Part shown: piece after piece, positions 15,888 through 26,193 of the stretch
Position numbering within the stretch: position 1 is the stretch's first letter
Layout: the number at the start of each line of letters is the position of its first letter
NCBI GenBank assembly: GCA_934667105.1
Contig: CAKULG010000004.1
Coordinates: 1-64,000, forward strand
DNA from: an uncultured Clostridia bacterium
Lineage (GTDB): Bacteria > Bacillota > Clostridia > Christensenellales > Aristaeellaceae
Length of the DNA: 64,000 bases
Direction of reading: 5' to 3'
Notes under the pieces: model-generated
Databases searched by the model: none
The model's input: only the letters and a program-made list of their open reading frames with translations
Told to the model about the DNA's origin: nothing
Made by a program: the position numbers and the translations under genes

Positions 15888-16712
15888 ATGCAGCAATATC
15901 CGGTGGCGGGCCACGCGCCCAGCCTTTTGCCCGAGGGGAAGCAATGGAAGCTGGTTTGGCAGGATGAATTTGACGGCGACACGCTGGATTGCAGTAAATG
16001 GGATTACCGCCTGTGCATGATGGGCAAGCGCTACCCGGCCTGGGTGGAAGAGGGCGTGACGCTGGATGGCAAAAGCAACGCGGTGTTTACGCTGCTGGAG
16101 CGGGAGGGGCGCATGGTCAGCGCCCAATTGCAGACGGGCTATAATTTTATGGACGAGCCTGTGCAGCCCACGCAATTTGGCGCCGATCATCTGCAATGGA
16201 ATATCGGCAAGCTGCGGGAAAGCAAATTCCTGCACGGCTTCGGCTATTACGAATGCCGCTGCCGCTTGCAGCAAAAGCCGGGTTGGTGGAGCGCCTTCTG
16301 GATTCAATCCCCCGTGATCGGGGCCAGCCTGGAGCCCCGGGATACGGGCACGGAAATCGACGTGATGGAGTGCTTTACCCCCGGCGTGGTGGTTCCCCAC
16401 AACGCTATCACGGGGGGCTATGGCCTGGATTGCAAAATGGAGCGCGTGGGGGGCGTATCGGGCCTGGATCCGGCGGAATACCATACCTTTGGCCTGCTTT
16501 GGAGCGCGGAGGGCTATACCTTCTATGTGGACGGCAGGAAGGATGGAGAAATCAAAAAATATGTGTCCCACCGCCCGGAATTTATTTTAATCAGCACGGA
16601 GGTGAAGGGCTATCGCGAGGCGGAGCACCGCTCCGCGCCCCAGGCCTTTGCTTCGGCGGGGGATACCTTTGCGGTGGATTATGTGCGGGTGTTCGACGCG
16701 GTGGAGGAATAA
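15888..16712 (+). CDS. Glycoside hydrolase family 16 enzyme
   Basis: GH16 enzymes are retaining beta-glucanases and galactanases with a concanavalin-like fold. The catalytic signature EIDVME is at 156-161 (nucleophile Glu156, Asp158, acid/base Glu161), preceded by GWWSAFWIQ, as the family requires. The N-terminal WKLVWQDEFDGDTLD start is typical. There is no signal peptide, so it is probably cytoplasmic. AGGAGG precedes the ATG, and a TATAAT lies at 15814-15819. It is divergent from the AraC regulator, the usual arrangement for an AraC-activated sugar enzyme. The exact polysaccharide is unknown. Confidence 0.88.
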   Translation: MQQYPVAGHAPSLLPEGKQWKLVWQDEFDGDTLDCSKWDYRLCMMGKRYPAWVEEGVTLDGKSNAVFTLLEREGRMVSAQLQTGYNFMDEPVQPTQFGADHLQWNIGKLRESKFLHGFGYYECRCRLQQKPGWWSAFWIQSPVIGASLEPRDTGTEIDVMECFTPGVVVPHNAITGGYGLDCKMERVGGVSGLDPAEYHTFGLLWSAEGYTFYVDGRKDGEIKKYVSHRPEFILISTEVKGYREAEHRSAPQAFASAGDTFAVDYVRVFDAVEE

Positions 16713-16845
16713 AACGATTTTCCAACGATAACGTCCCTTGGGCAGCGCCCTCCAGACCCGACGGTTTCTCGTTTCGATCGGCTTAGCCAGAACGGGATAA
16801 ATATTTCGCATCCTATCGCATTGCAGCCCGAGAATTGTATAAAAG

Positions 16846-17015
16846 GGGCTGTGAAAAAATCCCTCTTCAGCAACGAGGAGGCTGGAATCACGGCGGGAAG
16901 CATGTTTCTTTTTGCTGGAGGAAATGCAAGTAAGGCCGCCTGCTTTTGCCCACCCCATACAGCTTTCTTGGAGGATCCCCCCGCAAAATACCTTGTTTTC
17001 GTTTTTTCACAGCCC
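16846..17015. mobile_element. Candidate MITE-like element
   Basis: GGGCTGTGAAAAAA (16846-16859) recurs as an exact inverted copy (17002-17015), enclosing 142 bases with no gene. Terminal inverted repeats beginning GGGCTGTG are common at insertion-sequence ends. I could not identify a clear target-site duplication. It may also be a large mRNA hairpin after the GH16 gene. Confidence 0.3.
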
Positions 17016-17029
17016 TTTCGCCCCTGTTT

Positions 17030-17068
17030 CCTGCAAGAAGCCTCCGCGGCTTTTTCGCAGGAATTTTT
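17030..17068 (+). terminator. Rho-independent terminator
   Basis: CCTGC (17030-17034) pairs with GCAGG (17057-17061), and an inner stem AAGAAGCC/GGCTTTTT extends it; ATTTTT follows. It is the only strong plus-strand terminator after the GH16 gene before the arsR promoter. Confidence 0.65.
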
Positions 17069-17253
17069 ATAAGGCGCCGCCGCATAATTCGGCGGCGCGC
17101 CGGGCGACGTCTTTTCCGCCATCTGCGGCGTGCGAACTCCCTGATTATCTCCCAGCAAACCCTCAAAATTGCATTTGCATCTGACGGAAAATCCATTCGC
17201 CGGCCGACCGTCTCATTTGTGCGGCATTGCCTTAAAAAAATTTCAGAAAGGTG

Positions 17254-17281
17254 TTGACAATCCCTGAGAAATGAATATAAT
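17254..17281 (+). promoter_or_regulatory. Promoter of the metal-efflux operon
   Basis: TTGACA (17254-17259), a 16-base spacer and a perfect TATAAT (17276-17281). The likely start site near 17288 falls inside the operator. Confidence 0.88.
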
Positions 17282-17283
17282 AA

Positions 17284-17305
17284 CATATGAGCAGATGCTC
17301 AAATG
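17284..17305 (+). promoter_or_regulatory. ArsR/SmtB-type operator
   Basis: The core TGAGCAGATGCTCA (17288-17301) is a 6-2-6 perfect inverted repeat that extends to 10-2-10 with one mismatch. Form and position, overlapping the transcription start, match operators of the SmtB/CadC family. Binding by the regulator encoded at 17321 would block RNA polymerase when metal is scarce. Confidence 0.8.
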
Positions 17306-17320
17306 AAAGGATGAACAGAA

Positions 17321-17704
17321 ATGGACGAAAACAAGAGCACGCCTGCCGTCGAAACGGCCGCCTTAACGGAAGCCGATGAAGCGCGCCGGGAAACGCTGCT
17401 GCGGGAGGTGGACGCCCAGATGCCCGACGAGGAGGTGCTGTACGACCTGGCGGAGTTGTACAAAATCTTCGGCGACAGCACGCGCATCAAGATCCTGTAC
17501 GCGCTTTTTGAGGCGGAGCTGTGCGTGTGCGATATCGCCCAGGTGCTGGACATGACGCAATCGGCCATATCCCATCAGCTGCGGCTGTTGAAGGCCTCCA
17601 AGCTGGTGAAATTCCGCCGGGAGGGAAAAACGATTTTCTATTCCCTGGCGGACGAGCATGTGCGCACGATTATCGACATGGGCATGGAGCATCTTTGCGA
17701 ATAA
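17321..17704 (+). CDS. ArsR/SmtB-family metal-sensing repressor
   Basis: This winged-helix repressor (127 residues) should release its operator when Zn, Cd or similar metals bind. The recognition region is VCDIAQVLDMTQSAISHQLRLLK (69-91). Two known metal sites can be read: the alpha-3 ELCVCD motif (Cys68, Cys70) as in CadC, and an alpha-5 set Asp111, His113, His124, Glu127 with exactly the spacing of SmtB (104/106/117/120). The N-terminal Cys pair of CadC is missing, which favours zinc sensing through alpha-5. It is followed by the transporter gene after 22 bases and is probably autoregulated. Confidence 0.9.
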   Translation: MDENKSTPAVETAALTEADEARRETLLREVDAQMPDEEVLYDLAELYKIFGDSTRIKILYALFEAELCVCDIAQVLDMTQSAISHQLRLLKASKLVKFRREGKTIFYSLADEHVRTIIDMGMEHLCE

Positions 17705-17726
17705 GGGGATAAGGGAGGAAGAATAT

Positions 17727-19712
<1,986 letters not shown>

Positions 19713-19729
19713 GGGGTAATTTTGCCGGA

Positions 19730-19763
19730 AATGGGCGGCGGGGCTTCCTGCCGCCCATTTTTT
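19730..19763 (+). terminator. Rho-independent terminator of the metal-efflux operon
   Basis: AATGGGCGGC (19730-19739) pairs with GCCGCCCATT (19750-19759), and a T6 run follows to 19763. A TATAAT for the next gene begins five bases later at 19768. Confidence 0.9.
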
Positions 19764-19830
19764 GTGCTATAATCGGAAAGCAACGCTTTGAGGAGTTTCC
19801 GGCGCTTTGCCGGAAGGAACAGGAGCAACT

Positions 19831-20673
19831 ATGGCGATTAAGATTACCTCGGACAGCACCTGCGATTTATCCCCTGAATTACTGGCGCGTTATGATATTT
19901 TTCTCACGCCGCTGTATGTGATTATGGATGGAAAAACCTATCGGGACGGGGTGGACATTCACCCGGAGGATATTTTCCGGCATGTGGATAACGGCGGAAA
20001 GCTTTGCAGCACCTCCGCCGTCAACATGGAGGATTACCGGGAGTGCTTCGCCCGCTTTTCGCCCCAATACGACGCGGTGATTCATATCACCATCGGCTCG
20101 GGCTTTTCCACCTGCTATCAGAATGCGTCCATCGCCGCGGCGGGTTTCCCCAACGTTTATGTGGTGGACAGCCAGAATCTTTCCTCCGGTCAAGGGCATT
20201 TGGTGGTGGAAGCAGCCCAATTAGCGGAAAAAGGCATGAGCGCGGTGGAGATTTTCAGCCGCCTGCAGGAAATGCGGGGTCGGGTGGAGGCCAGCTTTGT
20301 GCTGGATCGGCTGGATTACATGCAAAAGGGCGGCCGCTGCTCCACGGCCACCGCGCTGGGAGCCAATCTGCTGCGCATCAAGCCCTGCATCGAAGTGCGC
20401 GGCGGGGCCATGGGCGTGGAGGAAAAATACCGGGGCAAGCTGACCCACTGCATTGAAAAATATGTGAAGGATCGCCTGAAGGATCGCAAGGGCGTGCGGC
20501 CCGACCGCATTTTTATCACCCATTCCGCCGCGCCTCAGGAGGCGGTGGAGGCGGCCCGGGCGGCCATTGAGAAATACGCTTCCTTTGCAGAAATTATCGA
20601 AACCCACGCGGGCTGCACGGTATCCTGCCACTGCGGCCCCGGCACCCTGGGCGTTCTGTTCATTAACGAATAA
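19831..20673 (+). CDS. degV: DegV-family fatty-acid-binding protein
   Basis: The 280-residue product is a DegV/FakB-type protein, which binds a fatty acid and presents it to a kinase (FakA) for phospholipid synthesis. Typical features are the start KITSDSTCDL, the lipid-contact stretch GSGFSTCYQNA, and DYMQKGGR in the middle. The ATG at 19831 follows AGGAG. It has its own -10 (TATAAT 19768-19773) and no fakA neighbour in the window. It is separated from a convergent gene by a strong hairpin. Confidence 0.85.
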   Translation: MAIKITSDSTCDLSPELLARYDIFLTPLYVIMDGKTYRDGVDIHPEDIFRHVDNGGKLCSTSAVNMEDYRECFARFSPQYDAVIHITIGSGFSTCYQNASIAAAGFPNVYVVDSQNLSSGQGHLVVEAAQLAEKGMSAVEIFSRLQEMRGRVEASFVLDRLDYMQKGGRCSTATALGANLLRIKPCIEVRGGAMGVEEKYRGKLTHCIEKYVKDRLKDRKGVRPDRIFITHSAAPQEAVEAARAAIEKYASFAEIIETHAGCTVSCHCGPGTLGVLFINE

Positions 20674-20678
20674 ATATA

Positions 20679-20716
20679 TGCGTGGGAGTCTTCGAAGGCT
20701 CCCACGCACTATTTTT
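20679..20716. terminator. Terminator between convergent genes
   Basis: GCGTGGGAG (20680-20688) pairs with CTCCCACGC (20699-20707) around a UUCG-type loop, followed on the plus strand by ATTTTTTT. It ends degV and may also act for the minus-strand gene ending at 20726. Confidence 0.88.
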
Positions 20717-20725
20717 TTGCCGCGA

Positions 20726-21583
20726 TTATTCCATCGCCTTACGGATATAGGCCAGCCCGGCCTCCAGCGCGGGCAGGTTTTCTTCCATGCCCTCGAATTC
20801 CAGGGAGAGGAAGCCGGCGTAGCCCGCCTGCTTGAGCATATAAATGCATTGCGCCACGGGAATCACGCCGTTTCCGGCAATGGTGCCGCGAATGAAATTG
20901 CCGCCCCGGGTGCGGAACCAGCCCATGCCGGGGTTCAGCACGTCGCCGGGCTTAAGGAGGAAATCCTTCACATGCACATGGAAGGCATAGGGAACCGCCG
21001 TGCCCAGGGCGTGGATACTATCCTCGTCGGCGCAGAGGAAATTGCCCATGTCCACCAGCCAGCCGTAGTTGGGATGATTCACCGTGCGGATCAGCTGCTC
21101 CACCCGGTTGCTATCCTGCATAATGAAGCCGTGATTTTCCGTGCAGGTGCGCACACCCTTTTTCTCCGCGTATTCCGTCACCCGGCGGATATAGGGCGCG
21201 GTGTCCTCAATGGCGTTGCGCCAGGTGTATACGCCCTGATCCTTGGGCAGGCCCCAGCAGCAATCATGGCGCATTAGCTTCGCGCCCAGCGCCGCCGCCA
21301 CATCCACGCATTCCTGCATCCGTGCCGTTTCCTTTTCGGGGTCGTCGCACAGGAAATTGGCCCCCACGGTATAGGCCGCCACTTCCAGGCCGAGCTTTTC
21401 GCAATGGGCGCGGATTTCCGCCGCCGCCTCCAGGGCGGGCTTACCCGAAACCTCGGGCAGCAGATCGGTGAATTCGATGCCGTCAAAGCCCATTTCCTTG
21501 GCCAGATCGCAGAGCTTCAGATAATTGCAGCCCGTCTGCTGCAAATACTTGGAAAAGCTATAGCTGCTCACGCCGACTTTCAT
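20726..21583 (-). CDS. Sugar phosphate isomerase/epimerase-like TIM barrel
   Basis: Like the gene at 14098 this belongs to the xylose-isomerase-like TIM-barrel superfamily (285 residues), but the two are not close copies. Candidate metal ligands: CTENHGF (Glu), LVDMGNF (Asp), FHVHVKDF (His) and SLEFEGM (Glu). GGAAAGGAG precedes the ATG. It lies 31 bases downstream of the Gfo/Idh/MocA oxidoreductase gene, a pairing typical of inositol, keto-sugar or hexuronate-derivative pathways, so both probably act on one cyclic or keto sugar. Confidence 0.78.
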   Translation of the reverse strand: MKVGVSSYSFSKYLQQTGCNYLKLCDLAKEMGFDGIEFTDLLPEVSGKPALEAAAEIRAHCEKLGLEVAAYTVGANFLCDDPEKETARMQECVDVAAALGAKLMRHDCCWGLPKDQGVYTWRNAIEDTAPYIRRVTEYAEKKGVRTCTENHGFIMQDSNRVEQLIRTVNHPNYGWLVDMGNFLCADEDSIHALGTAVPYAFHVHVKDFLLKPGDVLNPGMGWFRTRGGNFIRGTIAGNGVIPVAQCIYMLKQAGYAGFLSLEFEGMEENLPALEAGLAYIRKAME

Positions 21584-21614
21584 GGCAAAACGCTCCTTTC
21601 CATTTTTAATGCAA

Positions 21615-22676
21615 TTACAGCTGCACCTCGTGGCCCGTCCTGGCGGATTGATAAATCGCGTCCAGAATCTGCATCAGCGCCACGCCGTCCTCCGCCGGGT
21701 TGCGGCAGGGCGCGCCGGTGAGAATGCAATCCACGAAATGATTGATTTCGTTGACAAACAGGCCGTCGAAGCTCAGGGCCGTGGGCGCGGCCAGCGTCAC
21801 GTTGGCCAGATAGCCGTTCAGTTCGTTATACAGCGTCAGTTCGGGATCCAGCTTGGCCCCCGCCTTGGTGCCGAACAGCTCGATGGAGCCGGTATCCTTT
21901 TCGATGTTCAGGCTGAAGCTGGCTTCGATTTGCAGCACCGCGCCGTTATCATAGCGCACCATAGCGGTGGCCATATCCTCCACATCGAAAATATCCTTGC
22001 CCGCCGCGCTGAAGGAGCGATAGCCCTCCGCGCCATGCACGTTCTTCCGATCGCCCAGCTTATAGAAGGTGGCGCCGTAAACGGAGACGGGCTTGGGATT
22101 GCCCATGAGATAGCGGGTCAGGTCAATCACATGCACGCCCAGATCGATCAGCGGGCCGCCGCCGGAGCGGGATTTATCCCCGAACCAGCCGCCCGGGCTG
22201 CCCTTGCGGCGCAGATAGGTGGCCTTGGCGTAATACAATTCGCCCAGCTGATCGTGATCGATGAAATCCTTCAGCACGGCGCAGTCGTTGCCGAAGCGGC
22301 GCACAAAGCCGATCATCAGCAGCTTGTCGTTCCGGCGGGCCGCTTCCTGCATTCCCCGGGCCTGGGCCGCATTGAGGGCCATGGGCTTTTCGCACAGCAC
22401 GTGCTTGCCCGCGTTCAGCGCGGCGATGGCGCATTCGGCGTGGGCGGAATTCCAGGTGCAGACGGACACCGCGTCCAGCTCGGGCAGCTCCCGCAGCATC
22501 TGATCCTTATCGGCGTACAGCCGTTCCACGCCGTATTCCTTGGCCCGGCGCTGCAAATTCTGCTCGTTAATATCGCACAGCGCGTAGATTTCCACATTGG
22601 GGTTCTGGGCGTAGGCGGCCAGATGCACCCCGGAAATGCCGCCGCAGCCAATAACCGCGATTTTGAGCCTTCCCAT
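21615..22676 (-). CDS. Gfo/Idh/MocA-family NAD(P)-dependent oxidoreductase
   Basis: This 353-residue sugar or inositol dehydrogenase has an N-terminal Rossmann domain with GCGGISG near residue 10 and the family-typical CEKPMALN. A C-terminal alpha/beta domain carries the substrate site, including the GGGPLIDLGVHVIDL stretch with a probable catalytic His. The start at 22676 follows AAAGGAGGAAAC; the in-frame region upstream lies in the divergent promoter. It is first in a two-gene operon with the TIM-barrel gene and is divergent from an AraC regulator. Confidence 0.88.
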   Translation of the reverse strand: MGRLKIAVIGCGGISGVHLAAYAQNPNVEIYALCDINEQNLQRRAKEYGVERLYADKDQMLRELPELDAVSVCTWNSAHAECAIAALNAGKHVLCEKPMALNAAQARGMQEAARRNDKLLMIGFVRRFGNDCAVLKDFIDHDQLGELYYAKATYLRRKGSPGGWFGDKSRSGGGPLIDLGVHVIDLTRYLMGNPKPVSVYGATFYKLGDRKNVHGAEGYRSFSAAGKDIFDVEDMATAMVRYDNGAVLQIEASFSLNIEKDTGSIELFGTKAGAKLDPELTLYNELNGYLANVTLAAPTALSFDGLFVNEINHFVDCILTGAPCRNPAEDGVALMQILDAIYQSARTGHEVQL

Positions 22677-22817
22677 GTTTGTTTCCTCCTTTATCTGTTG
22701 CGCGAAAATATGCTTGCCTTTTCCTAATTTGTAGTATATAGTATTTTTGCTGGGGCGTAAAGCGCTTATTTTGCGTTTTTTTAACACAATCCTGCTCGAA
22801 ACGGGGGAGAAGACGCA

Positions 22818-23639
22818 ATGGCCTTATACGAATTGCATCAATATCAGGATCCGGGCTTTCCCATTCTTTTTCATTATGATTATCTGGGCGGCCAATCCGC
22901 CCATTTCAGCGCCCATTGGCACGAGGGCGTGGAGCTGCTGCTGTGCACCCAGGGGCGCGTGCAGGCGCTGCTGGACGGCGCGGCCAGCGTCTTTCAGCCC
23001 GGCGAAATGGCCGTGGTCGGCAGCGGGCAAATCCACACCCTGCACCCCCTGGAACCGGATAACCGCTATTACTGCCTGATCGTCAGCCGCGGTTTTCTGG
23101 AGCAGAACGGCCTCTCCTGCGAGAATATGGCGCTTGCGCCCGTCGTTCAGGAGCGGGAGGCTATTTCGCTCTATGGGCGCATTGTGGAGGAGATGGAGGC
23201 GCGGGGGCCGCATTATAAAAGCATGGTGCTGGGCTTGGCCCTGCAATTATGCGCGCTTCTTTGGCGGCGGGAGCAGGCGGAGCGGCCCGCAGGCTCCTCC
23301 CGCCATCCCCAGGCGGTGAAAAAAGCGATTTATTTTCTGCGCGCGCATTTTTCCGCGCCCGACGCGCTGGAGGCGGCCTGCCGGGCGGCGGGCGTTACGC
23401 GCTCCACCCTGTGTCATCTGTTTAAGCGATATGTGGCCATGACCCCGGTGGAATTTCTCAACGCCCTGCGCTGCCAGGAGGCGCGCAGCCTGCTGGCGGC
23501 GGGGGAATGCAATGTGTCGGAGGCGGCCCGCCGGGTCGGCGTGGAGAATCTTTCCTATTTTTCCCGGCTGTATCGCCGCCATACCGGCGCGCTGCCCAGC
23601 CAATCCCGCCCCGCAGGCGGAGGGCAGGCGGAGGAGTGA
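22818..23639 (+). CDS. AraC-family transcriptional regulator with cupin domain
   Basis: The 273-residue protein has an N-terminal cupin (SAHWHEGVELLLCTQGRVQ, then PGEMAVVGSGQIHTLHP) that should bind a sugar ligand, and a C-terminal AraC DNA-binding domain (EAACRAAGVTRSTLCHLFKRYVAMTPVEFLNALR and NVSEAARRVGVENLSYFSRLYRRHTG). It is divergent from the Gfo/Idh-isomerase operon, 141 bases apart with AT-rich sequence between, and is probably its activator. Confidence 0.87.
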   Translation: MALYELHQYQDPGFPILFHYDYLGGQSAHFSAHWHEGVELLLCTQGRVQALLDGAASVFQPGEMAVVGSGQIHTLHPLEPDNRYYCLIVSRGFLEQNGLSCENMALAPVVQEREAISLYGRIVEEMEARGPHYKSMVLGLALQLCALLWRREQAERPAGSSRHPQAVKKAIYFLRAHFSAPDALEAACRAAGVTRSTLCHLFKRYVAMTPVEFLNALRCQEARSLLAAGECNVSEAARRVGVENLSYFSRLYRRHTGALPSQSRPAGGGQAEE

Positions 23640-23723
23640 GGCCGCCCCTTCCCGCCGAGCCGCCTCCTTTCTCCTTGCGAAAATCCGCGCAGATGCGCGA
23701 AAAAACTTTTTTTCAAAAAAGGG

Positions 23724-23752
23724 TTGCATTTTTCCGTAAAATGGTGTATTAT
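23724..23752 (+). promoter_or_regulatory. tRNA promoter
   Basis: TTGCAT (23724-23729), a 17-base spacer and TATTAT (23747-23752), 23 bases before the tRNA 5' end. Confidence 0.8.
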
Positions 23753-23774
23753 ATTTTTGTTGCCTGTCCGGCAT

Positions 23775-23850
<76 letters not shown>

Positions 23851-23852
23851 AA

Positions 23853-23879
23853 AATCCTTCAGAAATGAAGGATTTTTTC
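23853..23879 (+). terminator. tRNA terminator
   Basis: ATCCTTCA (23854-23861) pairs with TGAAGGAT (23866-23873) around GAAA and is followed by T6. It starts three bases after the tRNA CCA end. Confidence 0.9.
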
Positions 23880-24029
23880 TTTGGTTTTGGGCCGGCTTTG
23901 CGAGCTTTGAATTTCAGACTTGCAAATTGGAAACCTCATCTGTTTTTCCGTCAGTAATCCGTCTGTTTTTGAAAAGTCTCTACTAATATATTTCTTCGCT
24001 TTCCGTGTAATTTTCGCAATGTATCCCCA

Positions 24030-24062
24030 AAACAGAAAATCGCGCCCACTTCGCATGGGCGC
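24030..24062 (-). terminator. Terminator of the riboside/ABC operon
   Basis: On the minus strand GCGCCCA (24062-24056) pairs with TGGGCGC (24048-24042), followed by GATTTTCTGTTTT. It lies about 95 bases beyond the stop of the last operon gene. Confidence 0.65.
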
Positions 24063-24157
24063 GCAAGTCGGGCGGAGGAATCAAGCATACTTCCCGCCGC
24101 TCTTCGGGAAAGGGGGAGAGGCGCTTTTTTATCGATGCGCCTCTTTCTCCCAGAAGT

Positions 24158-25267
24158 TCACGGAATCTTCACCGCATATTGATGAATGCGGTAGGTCCAT
24201 AGGCTGTTATTGGGCGCTTTCGTTTCGCTGACGGAGAAAAGTATCTGCAGGGGCGCATCCGCTTCAATCCAGCCGTAGGGATCGGTCAGAAGCCCCGCGT
24301 TGTGATTGCGGGGATAGCTGGTTTCGGCGCGGCCAATCAGCGCAAGGGTTTCCCACGCTTCGGCGGTATCGTTCAAGAAGAAGCGCGACATTTTATCCGG
24401 CGGGAGCGATTGCGAATAGCGCATCACGCGCAGATTGGATGAAACGAACGTGGGCTCGCCGGGCTCGTCCACCCCCTCAATGTAGCAGGGCGCGCCGTCC
24501 GCCACCATGTACAGGCGTCCCGTGGTGGGCTCGTAGGCAAAATCGGCATTCAGCAGCGTCGCGGGCCGCATGTCCCGGCCGATTACGCCGCGATTGGCGA
24601 TTTCCCGCCGCCAGACGTCGCCAAGGGGCCGCGGGGCGTTCAGATCGTTGACGTCCCACGCTTCGCAGACCAAGCGCGTGCCGGTCAGGTCGCCGCGGGT
24701 GTAGATCAGCAAGATCTGTCCCTTGCGATCCAGGCTGACCAGCGAGGCCTGTCCTACGCCCCATTGAAAAATATCGTAGTAGGCATTCTGCGACAGATCG
24801 CGGGTGAAGGGGACAAAGGGGTTCAGCGCGCTCACCCGCAGGAAGGGCCCCTCCGGGCGCTTCGCCACGGCCAGACCAATCTCGTTGCCCTGGTTGTTCC
24901 CGGTTTGACAGCCCAGATAAACCATCAGATAATTGTAGACTTCGCCATCCAGCTTGAATTCGCCCTTAACCACATCGGGATCGCAGACGTGAATGGCGTC
25001 CCAGGCGTCCCATTTTTTCCCGTTGGCAAGCACGATGGTTTCCTCGGAATAATGCACGCCGTCCGTGGAGCGGCGATAGCCGATATGATCGGTGACAACG
25101 CGGCTGTTCACATTGGTGCAGTAATACAGATGGGTTACGCCGTCCTCCACAAATCCCGCCGGACAGTAATTGTAAATACCCTCCTGCGTCGGCTCAAAGA
25201 GCGGCTCGGCCTGCGCGGCGCTAAGCAGGAGCATCAGCGTCAACAGGAGCGCACAGCGCTTTTTCAC
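24158..25267 (-). CDS. Secreted beta-propeller glycosidase, GH43-like
   Basis: The 369-residue product has a signal peptide (MKKRCALLLTLMLLLSAAQA, likely cleaved after AQA) and a repeated-blade pattern resembling five-bladed propeller hydrolases of clan GH-F/J: FVEDGVTHLYYCTNV, IHVCDPDVVKGEF, VSALNPFVPFTRD, GLLTDPYGW. A GH43-type arabinosidase/xylosidase is my best guess; I could not assign the catalytic triad with confidence. The GTG start at 25267 overlaps the ribokinase stop by four bases (GTGA), implying translational coupling. It is the last gene of the operon. Confidence 0.6.
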   Translation of the reverse strand: MKKRCALLLTLMLLLSAAQAEPLFEPTQEGIYNYCPAGFVEDGVTHLYYCTNVNSRVVTDHIGYRRSTDGVHYSEETIVLANGKKWDAWDAIHVCDPDVVKGEFKLDGEVYNYLMVYLGCQTGNNQGNEIGLAVAKRPEGPFLRVSALNPFVPFTRDLSQNAYYDIFQWGVGQASLVSLDRKGQILLIYTRGDLTGTRLVCEAWDVNDLNAPRPLGDVWRREIANRGVIGRDMRPATLLNADFAYEPTTGRLYMVADGAPCYIEGVDEPGEPTFVSSNLRVMRYSQSLPPDKMSRFFLNDTAEAWETLALIGRAETSYPRNHNAGLLTDPYGWIEADAPLQILFSVSETKAPNNSLWTYRIHQYAVKIP

Positions 25268-26163
25268 CCTTGCCGCGCCCCCTTCATCGCCGCGCGAACC
25301 TCCTCCGCCGTGGGAATGCTCCGGCCCGCGCCGGGACGGCTGACGGTGATGGCCGATGCGCAGGCCGCCGTTTTCAGCGCCTGCTGAACGCCCTCGCCCT
25401 TCAGCAGCGCATGAATGAAATACCCCGTAAAGGTGTCGCCCGCCGCGGTGGTGTCCACGGCATGCGTCGCAACAATGCCCTGATAAATGCGCTGCGTCGC
25501 GTCCGCATAGATGGAGCCGTGCTCGCCCAGCGTCAGCACCACATGGCATGCAGGGTAGCGGCGAAGCAGCTCGTCCAGTATTGCCTGCGGCTGTGTTTCG
25601 CCCGTAATGTCTTTGCCCTCGATCTCGTTGAGAATGAACCATTCCACCAATTCCAGCGGCCACGTCAGCAGCTCGGGCGATATGGGCGAGGGATTCAGGA
25701 TGATGTGCATCCCCCGGGCGTGGGCAGCGCGAATGATGCTGTCCACATGGCTGATTTCGTTTTGCAGCAGCAGATAATCCCCCGTCCCAAACTCCGCCAG
25801 CACCTCGTCGATCATGGCTTCCGTAATCATGCCGTTGGTGCCGCTGAACAGGATAATGCAGTTTTGCCCCTCCGCATCCAGCTGGATCACGGCATGCCCC
25901 GTGGGCGCATCCAGCACGCGGAGTTGCTCTGTGTGCACGCCCAGCTCCTGCAAATAATCCCGCAGAAACAGGCCGTCTTGACCGATCGCCCCTGCAAGAT
26001 AGACCTCCTGCCCCGCTTTCGCCAGCGCAACGGCCTGATTGAATCCCTTGCCGCCCTCGCTTTTGTGATAGCTGTCGGAAGCGAGCGTCTCTCCGGGGCG
26101 CGCCAGATGCGGAAGCTGGTAGGTATGGTCGATGTTGAGCGACCCAAAATCCAACAGTTTCAT
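25264..26163 (-). CDS. rbsK: Ribokinase-family sugar kinase
   Basis: This PfkB-family kinase (299 residues) is closest in pattern to ribokinase, which makes ribose 5-phosphate from ribose and ATP. The N-terminal sugar site GGKGFNQAVALAKAG and the C-terminal catalytic motif DTTAAGDTFTGYF (Asp of GD as base) are clear. It directly follows a nucleoside hydrolase, whose product is ribose, which supports the ribokinase reading. AAAGGAG precedes the ATG. Confidence 0.85.
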   Translation of the reverse strand: MKLLDFGSLNIDHTYQLPHLARPGETLASDSYHKSEGGKGFNQAVALAKAGQEVYLAGAIGQDGLFLRDYLQELGVHTEQLRVLDAPTGHAVIQLDAEGQNCIILFSGTNGMITEAMIDEVLAEFGTGDYLLLQNEISHVDSIIRAAHARGMHIILNPSPISPELLTWPLELVEWFILNEIEGKDITGETQPQAILDELLRRYPACHVVLTLGEHGSIYADATQRIYQGIVATHAVDTTAAGDTFTGYFIHALLKGEGVQQALKTAACASAITVSRPGAGRSIPTAEEVRAAMKGARQG

Positions 26164-26193
26164 GTCCTTGCTCCTTTCGTGCCGTCCTGCGCC

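Larger units (their letters stand above)
16713..17253. other. 540-base non-coding region
   Basis: No gene is supported. The region contains an inverted-repeat pair that may bound a small mobile element (16846-17015), a terminator-like stem (17030-17068) and a second GC-rich stem, GCGCCGCCG (17074-17082) with CGGCGGCGC (17090-17098). Open frames across it on the minus strand have no ribosome binding sites and unusual composition. Confidence 0.55.
23851..24157. other. Non-coding region after the tRNA
   Basis: About 300 bases of AT-richer sequence without a gene. It holds the tRNA terminator (23853-23879), a minus-strand terminator (24030-24062) and a second stem, GAGGCGC (24118-24124) with GCGCCTC (24137-24143), close to the stop of the minus-strand gene ending at 24158. 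Confidence 0.6.

Noticed and set aside
15888..16712. GH16 gene as a truncated export form
   Set aside because: The ATG has a strong ribosome binding site and no hydrophobic segment is encoded upstream, so a cytoplasmic protein is the better reading.
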